DNA of 64,000 bases from Symbiodinium natans (Eukaryota; Sar; Dinophyceae; Suessiales; Symbiodiniaceae). The stretch covers positions 87,501 to 151,500 of the forward strand of contig CAJNDS010000083.1 in NCBI GenBank assembly GCA_905221605.1, read 5' to 3'. The position numbers were made by a program, and so were the translations under genes. The notes under the pieces were generated by a model. It did not search any database. It was given only the letters and a program-made list of their open reading frames with translations, and was not told the origin of the DNA. Below, piece by piece: positions 48,101 through 58,201 of this stretch (its first letter is position 1; the number at the start of each line of letters is the position of its first letter).

Positions 48101-49294
48101 GGAGTCGACTATTTTGCTTCACAAGGTGCTCCCCTGATGGGAAGTCGGAGCTCGCTCGCCCTGCACAGCGGACTCCCGCTGATCGGCCTGGGAAATTTCG
48201 AGCATCTTCGCATTGTTCAGATTCATTTAGCAGGAGCCTTCGATCGATCGAAATTCTCAGGGCCGCCCCGCAAGCAAAAGGTGCTCTTGCTCCATTACAG
48301 CTACAAGTACTGAGAAACAACATCTCAATGTATCTGGGTTGCCCTTAGTGTGATTGCGAGGCACCTTACTATTAATTTGGGCAGGGAGATCGGTGGGGTA
48401 CACACGGCTGTCAAGTCAACATCCCACTGCTCTTGTGCCCTTTTCCATCGTTGTTTCGAGCTGGGTGTTTCTAAAACGTGCCCGTGGGTGGTTCGCGCAT
48501 GCAGGCCGATGGTGTCTCCTGCATTAACGCCCGGTCTTTAGATGGCCTTTGAACATGTTTCTGGGCCAACCACTTGCAGCTCTAAAGTCTTCCAGCGTAT
48601 ACTGTGGCCAAGATGCCCTCATCTGCAGCGTGAAGCCCGCGATTGAAGCGCCATCTTTCCAGCTCTTTAAAGGCTGGAGGTCCACTTGGCGTCGACCGTG
48701 CGAGGTGTACTGGATTACTAGGCCTTGATGCTGTTGATTCTTCCTGTTGTCCAACGCCAACTGGGGTGTAGGATGGCGCCGCTCCATTTTCGATTCGTAA
48801 TGATAACGCCGGCCTCTCGTGGATTTGCGGCCGGTGACGAATGGTGACTAGCCGTTGCCGGTCCTAGCTGCTCGCAGCTGATTCGCTTCGCTTCAGCTGT
48901 AGATCCGGGGAGTGCGCAATGGCAAGCGGAAACAGTGGGAAAGGAGTGAGTATTTGCTGAATGGGCTTCTCCATGCTGTATGTTGCTGTTTGTTGTTTGT
49001 TCGTCCAGGCGAATATCCACAATTACACCTTGCTGCCGCCGTCTCACCCGCAGCTCGCTTAATGGGAGGGGACGTTCGTTGCTTTCAGATCTCATGCGAA
49101 GAGCCACGAGGCAATTGCTCCGGTTGCGAGGCAAGATGGATTGGGCCGCCCACTCAGTCCCCAAAACCGTGCTGTGCAGGAGTGCCCAGTCCTGAATTCT
49201 TGCTACAGACTCCAGATTTGTCCGGACTCAGGTGCTGGTGGACGCGCCATGCTCACAAACCGGCGCTCTTCGAAGAAACCCAGATATGAAGTGG
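42178..49294 (+). CDS. NSUN/RsmB-type RNA cytosine-5 methyltransferase, partial exons
   Basis: This family transfers a methyl group from S-adenosylmethionine to C5 of cytosine in rRNA or tRNA. Exon 42178-42223 reads YFEIQDESSQIISAQ. It joins in phase to 42387-42443, VDAKPGDMVMDYCAGSGGK, which is the SAM-binding motif I, ending at a GC donor. About 6.8 kb downstream, exon 49232-49294 reads VLVDAPCSQTGALRRNPDMK, the family's catalytic DAPCS motif with its cysteine. A probable intermediate exon at about 49043-49125 reads LNGRGRSLLSDLMRRATRQL, matching the next strand and helix of the domain. The second catalytic cysteine region (usually T-C-S) and both termini were not found. A complete GTPase gene lies between motif I and the later exons. 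Whether all pieces form one transcript is inferred from family order. Confidence 0.65.
42876..44572 (+). CDS. AIG1-like GTPase with lipid-anchor N-terminus and EF-hand-like C-terminus
   Basis: Exon 42876-43193 and exon 43292-44572 are separated by a 98-nt GT-AG intron (phase 0), giving 532 residues. The N-terminus MGAYCC fits N-myristoylation at Gly2 with palmitoylation at Cys5/Cys6, so membrane attachment is likely. An acidic linker leads to the P-loop GMTGAGKSAIGN (about residues 69-80), the switch ASVT, then DTIGLGD (G3) just after the splice. The following region (VNGVDAMCFVMRNARIT, LYVVVTFASRY) follows the AIG1/GIMAP pattern. Next are a long charged helix with a lysine-rich patch near residue 300, a Ser/Thr/Pro-rich linker, and near residues 470-515 the loop DSKQNGMVTPME, which fits an EF-hand calcium loop except for Lys at position 3. 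The fusion of GTPase and EF-hand suggests calcium-tuned membrane GTPase activity (inference). The GT intron and clear reading support an intact gene. Confidence 0.88.
46212..47105 (+). CDS. Long open frame, uncertain, crossing a 9-bp repeat
   Basis: This is one of the longer open frames in the window (297 codons). It contains ARLVQGVRFRPARFVGNAPF and YEMPPMSFDASRVRIPIQML, which look protein-like. A perfect 9-bp repeat at about 46539-46583 reads as repeated A-T-P here and as repeated S-D-S in another frame. No family is recognised and no splice support was found. Confidence 0.3.
   Translation: MLALRSLFFVQGWRPPSGSEHHQASCFSMCSTSKCAGKFPAASGSRLRNKVKATVQLQSARAVCSFEGPPCGASLHSLADEKDVEGECAECAETVNVWPEMLPFCQAPEPATPATPATPATPATMTTTRTSVGRTAVKARLVQGVRFRPARFVGNAPFVSQTKQRRRTGARLRAVSTMYEMPPMSFDASRVRIPIQMLGWHVELKRLARCVVGSRCLRWRVSQRNTKCFKAPLRAPLRAPPQTDPDCQHLRIGLSTNPRPRTPKARSQPVKESGERMVSAAAPRPHLLWSIQLGNCR
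46539..46583 (+). repeat. 9-bp tandem repeat (gccagcgactcc-type)
   Basis: About five units of ccagcgact, one with a changed base. Confidence 0.9.
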
Positions 49295-50259
49295 ATTGCA
49301 CCTTACAGCGCAGCAGTTCAGGCTTGCTTCCTCAATTTAGCAACTGCCCCGGAGCTGGAAAGCATGCTCCTGCTGTGTGTGGCATTCTTGCAGCACCAAA
49401 GCTCTGGCCCAAGCCGGACTCGAGCGACTCGAGCACAATGGTTGGCACGGCGATAGACGCAGAGGCTGCTTGTGAGGAATCTGGGCTGCACTTCTGCCAT
49501 GAATGTCTGAAGCTCCATGCTTGTCCATGCAAAGAGGATGTCAATGCGTGGCTCGAGAAAGCTACGGCGCTTGTAGCCGCTTGGCTATGCCTTGTTGCGG
49601 CAGGGGGTCTAAGGGAGCTAGTTTCGCTGACCTGGTGGCGCAAGCGGGCCTTGCATGGGTTGTGCTCCGACGTCGTTGAATTCCTATAGTTTTTGGATGA
49701 CATGAGGCCGTGAACCCACGCAGCGCGGCACAGATGGCATTGCGTGCGCAGACGTTGGCTGAACTCGTGGCCGTACTGCAAACAGTTCTCCTTCTCTGGC
49801 ACGCTTTCTTGTTGACCTTGTAGGCCGGGTGGTGTGTAGCCGTGTGCAGGCTGGAGAGCGAGGAGCTCAAGCACGGGCACTGCTCGTGTCGGCGCAGGTG
49901 CGGGAACAGCTAACGAGGTAACCAAATGCGACAGAGTCTCGAGCCTGCATGCAGGTTTCACTTCACCAGGGCAGCTTGGCTGTCAACTTCATACGTCATG
50001 TACAGCTTTTGATATGGGTTCTGGCGACCTGCGCCAGGACTTGAATAGCTTCTCTTGCAGTTTGCATCTGTGGGGCAACACCGCAACACCGTTGATTGCA
50101 CCTCGCCTCTGTTGCTTGAGAGACAGGCAAGAGCAAAGCGGCCCTGACATCTGCGACCCGAGCGCAGAGATTGTTTAAGCAGGAACGGAGCAGCTGCCCT
50201 GCATGTCGAGAATCAATCGAGGGTAGAGAGAATTGAGAGAATTGTAGGGAATTCTTCTC

Positions 50260-51275
50260 ATGTTGGAGGAGGCAGACATTGTCGGCGAGGCCAGAGCTGC
50301 TTTTGAAGCTCTGCGTGCCGAAGTCTTGCAGTTGGAGAGGCCTTGGCTAAAGCAGGTGAGAGTGAACAGCACACGCGTGCGCCCGCGAACGTGCCCACGA
50401 CTAGGATAGGCCAACTCTTGCTGGACTAATGGCTGCGCCGAGGACAGGTGTCCGAGAACCAACCCAGACAGCTTGGGAAACAACAGTCCAGATGGCTGAG
50501 GCAGATTGTTTGGCGAGAGTGGTGCTGCGTGTGTCTATCAAGTCTAGACTGCCTTGAGCAGATGTGTTGGCAGGAAGCCTCGCAGAGAGCAAAGTCATCG
50601 TCTCTTCATGACGTCTCTGCTGCTGCGTTGTCTCTGCGGGCAAAGGCCCTGCAAGCGCTGGGGCGAAGCGAGGCAATCACCTTCACAGGGGCAGAAAAGA
50701 TCACAAAAGGAATGTCGTTGTGGGGTTTTCCAGTTCCACACTCCGAGCAGGAGGTGGCACAGACTTTGGGTGAGGCTTCCCAGCTACTGCAGCTGGCAGG
50801 CGGGAATGCAGATCCCAAGCTGGCTCGGTGGCCAGCCTTGGCAAATTGATTGGCTGTTTCTGCATGCTCTGCATTGGTGCACAGTTGCATGACAATCACT
50901 ACACTTGGGTCGGCCGGCAGCCGAGGATAGCACAGACGACACCAAAAGCCCCGGTGGATGTAAAGCTCAGCAGAGAAGAGCTCGAGAAGGACAAGCGGTT
51001 GCTGTGTGCAGGTGCAGCTCTGATCAGGCATTACAGGATTCCAGTGTTTGATGAAAGCAGATTCTGGATGTTTCTGGCAGGATCCATCGCTTGTCCTGCT
51101 TCCCATGGATGCCAGGGAAATCGAGGCCCAGAAGGTCTTTGCAAAGCGAGAGGCTGCCCACAAAGAGCAGGCGCGAGATGTCAGCAGCTTGCGGCATGAG
51201 ATCCTCAAAAGCCCTCGGCTGCACCTAGGCCGAGCCAACGCTTCTCGTGCGTCAGCCTACTGGGCTTTTGGTTGA
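50260..51275 (+). CDS. Unrecognised helical protein, several exons
   Basis: Exon 1 (50260-50355, 32 codons) reads MLEEADIVGEARAAFEALRA then EVLQLERPWLKQ and ends at a strong GT donor. Exon 2 from 50448 reads VSENQPRQLGKQQSRWLRQ. A large exon at about 50560-50830 contains SLHDVSAAALSLRAKALQAL, ITFTGAEKITKGMSLWGFP and VAQTLGEASQLLQLAGGN. The next, from about 50937, reads PKAPVDVKLSREELEKDKRL then LCAGAALIRHYRIP. The last reads LLPMDAREIEAQKVFAKREA and ends RASAYWAFG at a stop (51273-51275). The protein is mostly charged helix. Nothing identifies its function. The final intron may be only 37 nt (see findings). Confidence 0.5.
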
Positions 51276-51279
51276 GGCC

Positions 51280-52240
51280 AAGACGAGCTTGCCTTTCCAG
51301 GCGTTTCTGCTGCTCTCTGTGGGGCAAATGGGAAGTTGGTGTGAGCGCTACGCGTGCCGCCTACCCTTCTGGCTGGGCCTAGCTTCAACGTGTGATGTTG
51401 GTTTGTGGGACCTTAGGGGTGCAGCGCAGTGCGGGAGAGACCCTCTCCGTTGCGTGCGATGGAGGGAAGGTAGAGGGAAAGAGGGAAACATGGAGGTGTG
51501 ACTTCGGGGGGCCTGTTGTCGCTGCGCAGAAGAAGAGATTGAAGAGATGTGATTTCTTGTTGTTGAACTTGGCAGACTTGGCAGGTGGCTATGCGGCGAG
51601 ATTCTGTTGGCAGCACAGCGCAAGTACTTGACCGATACTACCGGCACTTGCGCAGCAAGCGCTCCGCAGGTGCTGGAGCGTCTTAGAATCGTAGTGAGGA
51701 TACGAAGCGTTCGCAGTGAAAGAGGCCCCGGCGCTCCAGATCCCGGAAAGTTTCACTAGACCGTGTGTCACCACGCACATCTTCCTGATAGCGCTTAGCA
51801 GAGCAAGCCAGTTGGGACATGGAACCGAGAGTCTACTTCGTCGAAAGCTGTCATTAAACGACTTGTTTATATGTAATTAAAGGGCAACGACCCTGATCTA
51901 GCATTACCCAGCTAAGCAAGCGATGTATGTATCCTGATTATATTTGTGTCTCGCCGCAACCTTAAACAAGCTCGAGTATTTTGTTTCGTGTATACTGTAT
52001 AAATCAGCACTATTGTTGTATGGATTGAGATTGGTGCTTTTTTTCCTTACCGATCTCAGATCAAGTGCGGGGCAAGAAAGAACCATGCTTCACACGGGGC
52101 CGCACGCTTGGATGGACATCAGTGACGTCAGTGAACATGCTGCAGCGGATGTTTGACACGACGGCGCCTTCATGGGCCTTGGTTGGTCCAAGCCCTGCAG
52201 AAGTGACTTTTGTAGTGACTTCGGTAGCCGTGATATGCCG
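51280..52240. other. Intergenic, nothing recognised
   Basis: Includes an AT-richer segment (51850-52050). No motif or splice-supported frame was seen. Confidence 0.5.
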
Positions 52241-52242
52241 TG

Positions 52243-52997
52243 ATGTCCGGCTTCCTGGGCAAGCTTGAAGAAGCCAGAAGAATCGTGGGCGAGCCAAACT
52301 TTATCGGACCACAAGCAGCCAAAGCACTGTTGGAAGATGATCCGAGTGGTCTCTTGCTAGACGTGCAGGCCGTGGGATCCGGTGCACTGTGTGTGTGTGT
52401 GTCATTGCGTCATCCATGACCTGGTGGGCTGCTGAAGCATGGTGAACCCAGTTTCGCTGACACGCTGAGGATCCTGGGAGTGACATGCTGGCGGGGGCGT
52501 ACAATGTGTCTTTGGGCACGCTCTTCTTCAAAGCCAGCTCGGATCTGGAGGACGCACTCTTTAAGAATCTTTCCTTTCTTGCCAGTTGTGGCAGAGGGTG
52601 GGATAACCCGCGGTTGGCTCCAGCCCGGAACAGTGATGGTCGTGCAATGCCTCTCAGCTTGTGCAGGAATTCAAGGATTCGACGTGTTGTGGCAGCATGT
52701 GGCAGCAGTTCGTCCGTAGGTGCAGCTCACGTGAATGGCAAACCGGGGGCTGTGAGGCTGCTTGACAGATCTGTTGATTATGGTCAGTCTACCTGAGGAT
52801 AGCCGATCGGTCTAAAGATTCCCTGATCATTGCGACGTGTATGTATGGAGGGCAGGCTGCGCTTGCAGCGCAAGTGCTGTGCGAATATGGCTTTACCAAC
52901 GTCAAGGCCCACTGCCACTGAGTCGAGACTTGTTCGGAGGAACATGCATGCCTCGTCGGTGCAGGTCATGCAGGGAGGCAATGAGGATGCTAGGAGG
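52243..52997 (+). CDS. Rhodanese-like sulfurtransferase
   Basis: Rhodanese domains move a sulfane sulfur through a cysteine persulfide. Exon 1 (52243-52368) starts MSGFLGKLEEARRIVG and reaches AKALLEDDPSGLLLDVQ, the standard opening of the domain, ending at a GC donor. Exon 2 (52470-52564) reads DPGSDMLAGAYNVSLGTLFF and ends at a GA donor. Exon 3 (52798-52906) reads IADRSKDSLIIATCMYGGQA then ALAAQVLCEYGFTNVK; the cysteine in ATCMYGGQ is the active-site residue. Exon 4 starts at 52966 with VMQGGNEDARR and ends at a GT donor near 52998. All phases agree. The layout resembles single-domain plant-type rhodaneses. The last exon and stop were not found. A TG microsatellite sits in intron 1 (52387-52402). 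Confidence 0.85.
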
Positions 52998-53120
52998 TGC
53001 GGTTGTTTTCCCTGACATGTCGAAAGCGGCGAGATCGACAAAACTCTAGCTCTAACTGCGCTAGCTTGTACAGTCCGGGGAAACGCCTGGTCAAGCAGAG
53101 CACGAGTTGTCGAAAAAGTC

Positions 53121-53270
53121 GTGCTGGGTCCCCGTTTTGTGCTCCAGCTGCCCCCCACTCCTGGCACACCGGTCTTCAATGTAAGGACCTACTCCGACAA
53201 TCGGCTTTGGAAGTGGGTGGCCTTGCAGCGCGAGATCTTTGAGGCAAAGCGGAAATTCGTGGAAACCTTC
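53121..53270 (+). CDS. Candidate exon, unrecognised
   Basis: The frame reads VLGPRFVLQLPPTPGTPVFN then NRLWKWVALQREIFEAKRKF VETF. It looks coding and could be the end of the rhodanese gene or a new gene. A second candidate at about 53613-53690 reads FHADSEWIWVQRPEWIPPYQ VSRK. The two have not been joined. Confidence 0.4.
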
Positions 53271-53883
53271 AGAGGGCACTGCTTGACGGGTCCCATCGTC
53301 GCGCGTCTCAAAGGTGTCAGTGCCCGACACGAGCTGTTTTAAATCAGCATGAAGACAAGCCCTCAATCCAAAGTTGTGTTCCATAGTGTTGTCCGTTGTC
53401 GCTGTACTATACCTTTGTTGTGTGCTGGGAGGCTGCTCTGAAGTACGTGAAGGACACTGGGCCTGTGGAGAGAAAGAGAGACAGAGAGTCACACGCAGGT
53501 AGCAATGAAGGACAGCAGACTCGGGGCAGCGGTGAGACAGGGTTGTTGGGTTGCATAGTTAGTGGGGGGAGCCGCGCTCCGATAGTCGACTGAATCCGAA
53601 ACACCTGCGGCAAGTTTCACGCAGACAGCGAGTGGATCTGGGTGCAGAGGCCGGAATGGATCCCGCCCTATCAAGTTTCTCGAAAGGTATTTCTAGGCCG
53701 AAAAGATTTCTACAAAGGCTACATGCGGTGCTACTTGCTCTTAAAAAAAAACTTCTCGCTTCACATGCCCGGATTCCTGCAGAATCAAAAAGCGTGCGTT
53801 AGGGTTGCGAGTTGCACGTCTTTGGTGATCAGATGCTTCGACAACATTGAGGCACAAATCATACCTTTGGAAGGGTCCCCCAA

Positions 53884-53971
53884 CCCCCCCCCCCCCCCCC
53901 CCCCCCTCGTGCAATGCATGTTTTTTTGCGAAATAGGTCCGCGCCTGTATCCCCCCCCCCCCCCCCCCCCC
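53884..53971 (+). repeat. Paired poly-C tracts
   Basis: Runs of 23 C (53884-53906) and 21 C (53951-53971) are separated by 44 bp. Their lengths are likely unstable and may be sequencing approximations. Confidence 0.95.
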
Positions 53972-55370
53972 GAGGGCGTGGGAATGCTAGAGGCTGTTGC
54001 TGTTGCAAGCGAAGTACTTCCTATTAATCTGTTTTACGAATGTCGTTAGGCAAGATTGAGTCAGGACAGCGGCAAGATCGTGATGCTTGGTTGCAGATGC
54101 ACGCCATCATTTAATTTTTCGCAGGCCCTTTAGCGGCTTGATTACGGTAGTCCAATGAATTCGAGGTTAACAGTGTAAGTGGGGTACGCAGAGCTTGACC
54201 AAGTTATCTCCTGGAAGAAATTTATATGTGGGTTGAATGCCGCGTGCATGTACTTCAGCTTCCCTGAGGCAGGAGCCACCACACCCATGACCGAGTGAAT
54301 TCAGAACGCTGAGGTATGCTACCTGCAGCCTGCTTGAAGAGGAGAATGCCGCAGCCATAAACCGACACTCCTACACTGATGTTTTGTGATGGGGCTTGCT
54401 TTCAACACACATCGGCCTTTCCAATGTCTTCAAGGCATGCTTGAGGTGCTTTCAAAGTTTTTTTGGTGCTTTGTGCACAGGCGCAACAAGTTCGGTTCTT
54501 CTGTGAGAAGTTCGGACTGTACCTGAGCCATCCGCCCCTCCATGCAAGGCGCGAGGGACGAAAATTCCAAAGACGACAGAAGACCGTGTATCCAGCGTAT
54601 CCGTTCACAGAACAGTTTTCTCAGCAGAGCGCCCTGGAATGCCTTCGAATGCCTTTGAATGTCCTCAGGCCGCAGAGCCGTGGCATGGATGGTTTCTTCT
54701 GTGCCACTCTGGAGCGACGGAGTACGGAGAAATATGTTCGCTTTTCACAGGTTCTCCGAGCTTGTGCGAATGTGTGACATCATGCGAAAGTCTGTGACGT
54801 ATTTGTTAGGGGTCGCCTTCCGGCCGGTCCTCGGGCTCGAGTCTGCTTCTGTCCGCGGCGAATGTGTGCGCATGCTCAGAACTTCTGAGAACTTCTGAGT
54901 CCGCACACTGCCATGCATGGCGCTTCGCTGCAGCTGGGACACCCGTGATCTGGAGAGTCGCAATCCATTCACGCGGGCCGATCGCATAAGTTTCCCGGTT
55001 CTCACAGAGTCGACATGGAAGAGCCACGGCACGCCACCAGAAAGCAAGTTGATGCAGTCGCCCATCCCTTCTAGATGGACGCCGGCTGGTTCAGACGAGT
55101 TGCTCACCCGCAAAGTGGATACAGTGATAGGAGGTAAAGGTTGACAGATAGAGCTTTGCAGTTTGGAGACGCAGCTTCCTGGCAGGCTGTCCTGGCATCG
55201 TGGAACTGAAGATCGCAGGGGGCGTCGTGTTGACGAGTTCTTGGCAGATCGCCAAAGAAGGGGGCTTATCACCCCAGCGAAGTCGCTGGCCTTGAAGAGT
55301 CAAGAGCATCAACCGCTGACTTTCTGCTAAAAAGCCTTTCAAGTTGTGGTGGGCCAAGGACGCCAAGTGA
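53972..55370. other. No firm gene
   Basis: Open frames occur on both strands at 54745-55370 with no deciding feature. Confidence 0.4.
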
Positions 55371-55414
55371 CATCATGAAGCGTGGCCCGCTCTTCGACCC
55401 GGACAGCAGCCCCT
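55367..55414 (+). CDS. Possible first exon, unrecognised
   Basis: A short frame reading MKRGPLFDPDSSPFSD begins at an ATG around 55375 and ends at a strong GTGAGT donor near 55422. The spacing and donor look like a genuine first coding exon, but the continuation was not found. Confidence 0.3.
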
Positions 55415-56713
55415 TCAGTGACGTGAGTTCTTATTTGGGTACAGGCTCCAGTGGGGGCTGGCCGACCTGCAGAGACTTGGCTCCACTTTGTGGTGCGCAT
55501 GTGGATCACGCTGGTAGATCGCGGTTACTGGTGTGTTCCACTTGAAGGACCGATGATGTCCTCAAATGCAGCCGGAGTTTCAGCATCTCGAAAGCGGACT
55601 TGAGTTCGTGTTCCAACATGCCCCTAGTTGTTCTGCAGTCTTTTGAGGGCATGTGTGTGTTGACTTGACCGTGCGAGGTAGACTCTTCGAGGCGTAAAGT
55701 GGCAGCATGGATGCTTGGCATAAACGATTTCCGGTTGATGTCCTGCTGGTCTGACCCGGCAGAAACTTAGTGCTCGGCTGAGGATCAAAGCGTGTGGTTG
55801 GTTCTGTAGCCTCGTTCGTTCGTTGCATGGGAGCGGCTGCTGTTGAGGACAAATCTCAAAGCAGCTACGGAACCCGCCTCTCGCCCATCGGTTTCCTGGG
55901 CGCTTGCAGAGGCCGATCAGCGACATGTCCCAGCCTGCCCATTTCTGTACATGCAACGCGATTGAGTCCCATTGATTGAGTCAGAGAGCACGTGACGCTT
56001 GTCTATGTATATTAAGCCAGTTGTGAGGCCAGTACGCGTGAGAGCGAAGCATTGTTGTCTATGGCAACGACCTCCATCAGCTTTGGTCGCGAGGAGTCGC
56101 TTTATCGGGAGTGCCTACTCTCCATCTGCTTAAGCTGCTTAAGTGGTGACTGGATTGTCAGGACCCTCGAATGTGTGACGTGAGTGCTCCGGCCTTGCCC
56201 TCCGTGGGAGTGCACAATGCAGATTCACCCAGTTGTGCCAATGATGCGGACATTCTCTGACTACTGAACCACAACACGCACAAATCAGGTGAGACAGCGC
56301 CGTGCCTCCAGCCACAGCCAGAGGAAAGGAGCTTGCCTGCATAAAGACTACGACGCTCGTTGAGATGCTAATCAAGTTAGAGCGCGCTAGAGAAAGTTGA
56401 GGTGCACTTCCTGGTGTGGCACGTCAACTGGACTTTGATGGGGCAGGTGCGTGAAATCAGTTCAAAAATAGCAAAAGCAGAAGACACTCATGGTACAAGC
56501 TTCCGGTCCCACCAAGCACAGCCGCCAGGCGCCTTTGCAGACGAGTCTGACAAGGGGAGCCCCCTGAGCTTTGTGGATAGCTGTCCCTGGCACAGCTGCT
56601 GCTTGCCCGCACAGCACATCTCAGCAGCACTTTGAAAGGCAGCTCAGTTCAAGATGCTTTTGGCTGGAATTCGTTCCTTTTTGGCTTGAGGTCGGACACC
56701 GTCGTCGTCCTCC

Positions 56714-57202
56714 TTGGAGGAATTGCAAGAGCTGAGTCTCCTGAGCTGGAGCCCTCCCAAGTCCAAGCTTCGGCATGAGTCGACGCAGACAGAGACCATT
56801 CGCCAGCACAACCAGGAGACTGACATGACGGAATCTGTGGCTCGCGAGAGCCAACATGCCAGTGCAGATGTGGGTGTGCGCATGCTCGACAAGCCTGACA
56901 AGGTATTGCATGGCTGGGTGCTGCCAATCTGCACCTGCTGTAAAGGCGTGGGGTTAGGCCCCCCAATGGATCGTCAGCGGATTCATGGCTCTCGCTCACG
57001 GAGTCTCAGCTCTGTTCATTCCTGTGCGCAAGAGCGATTGACTGCTGCCAGCAAGTTCCTGGATCTTCACGCAAGTGAGACACGCAGTCGCTGGCGCTGG
57101 ACTCCACCGGAAAGGCTATCTCTTGAAGAGTTGCGGGCTGCGTCGCTCTTTGCGCAGCATCGTTGCGACCAGCATTGCCGACAAGGTCTGCAGCCAAGAT
57201 AG
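56714..57202 (+). CDS. Candidate coding region, unrecognised
   Basis: An open frame of 162 codons reads LRHESTQTETIRQHNQETDM, then VRMLDKPDK at a GT donor near 56903, and later RLSLEELRAASLFAQHRCDQ. Composition is protein-like, but there is no family match and the internal splice is uncertain. A nearby frame at 57667-57969 (MEMAELNIERNASALIRRR) could be an early exon of the kinase downstream or independent. Confidence 0.35.
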   Translation: MEELQELSLLSWSPPKSKLRHESTQTETIRQHNQETDMTESVARESQHASADVGVRMLDKPDKVLHGWVLPICTCCKGVGLGPPMDRQRIHGSRSRSLSSVHSCAQERLTAASKFLDLHASETRSRWRWTPPERLSLEELRAASLFAQHRCDQHCRQGLQPR

Positions 57203-58201
57203 GTGGCTTGCTCTCCACCTATCGCCTTGCACTAGACGTACTAGATCCTGGACAGCCGAAAATGACAGCAGCTTTCAATTTGCACACCAGTGAAAATTCT
57301 GTGTCGTAGCACATAAACACTCTTTGTGTGGTTGGTTGGCTGCCCATCAGGTGTGAAGGCATTCAGATCAAAAAAGATCGTGAATGCCTGAAATTCGTGC
57401 TAATTCTGCAAGTCGCCGCAAGTAGCAGGGGAAGCTGAGCTTGTGGGGCAACAGTCGCTTTCTGGGAGAGTTGCGCACACAGGTCCCTGACTGCGGTCGG
57501 TAGTCTTGCATGCTGGTCGGGCACTGTAGACAGGTCACCACGATGCTCTTGGCTCGATGCAACGTGATCTTATAGGCGACAGGTAGCTGCTGATACACGT
57601 GATTGTGCCGATCTGCGCCCAGGCTAGTCATGTTGAGCGGATAGCACTCACTTGTCTTTTCGCTAGATGGAGATGGCCGAGTTGAATATTGAAAGAAATG
57701 CCAGCGCGTTGATCAGGCGACGTGCGAGCTCTGCATGGCGTCCTCGCAGAAGAGTCAGCGGCCAAGACTGGGGTTCACAAGCCCACAACGGGCCAAGCGG
57801 ATGCCATACACAATTTCACTGTCCTGGAGCATTCGCACCGTTCCATCAGAGTCATGCGGACCAAGTCGAGGTGATGCAAATGACCTGCGAGCAGATCCTT
57901 GGCTGCGCAAAAAGAGAATCTGCCGGACGTGTGCTGCAGTCATCCGATGAAATAACGTCAGTTGATTGACGATCTAGGTTCATAAAAGCATTGACCGATA
58001 CATGTTGATGTAATATGGCAATGTATGGCGATGCAGGTGCAAAACGCTTTTCAGAACATGAAAGTGGAACCGACCAAGAGCACTGACGAGCACTTTGACA
58101 GCACTTTTAGTGGGTTTGTCTTTGACTGAGTTGAGGGTTTGTTTTCAAGGTGCTGTCTGCCTTTCTGCCTCTGCCTATCTGTCTCGTTTGCGCTGAGAGA
58201 G

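Larger units (their letters stand above)
44573..49030. other. Between methyltransferase exons; no firm gene
   Basis: If the methyltransferase model is right this is one long intron. Possible exons inside it are 47445-47600 (EVIRLQTAEGEMLQFLVAGD) and part of 46212-47105. At 47663-48323 both strands are open for more than 210 codons and I cannot choose between them. Confidence 0.4.

Noticed and set aside
49332-49961. 209-codon open frame on the - strand
   Set aside because: It overlaps the + strand methyltransferase exon region, shows no motif or splice support, and is probably a shadow frame.
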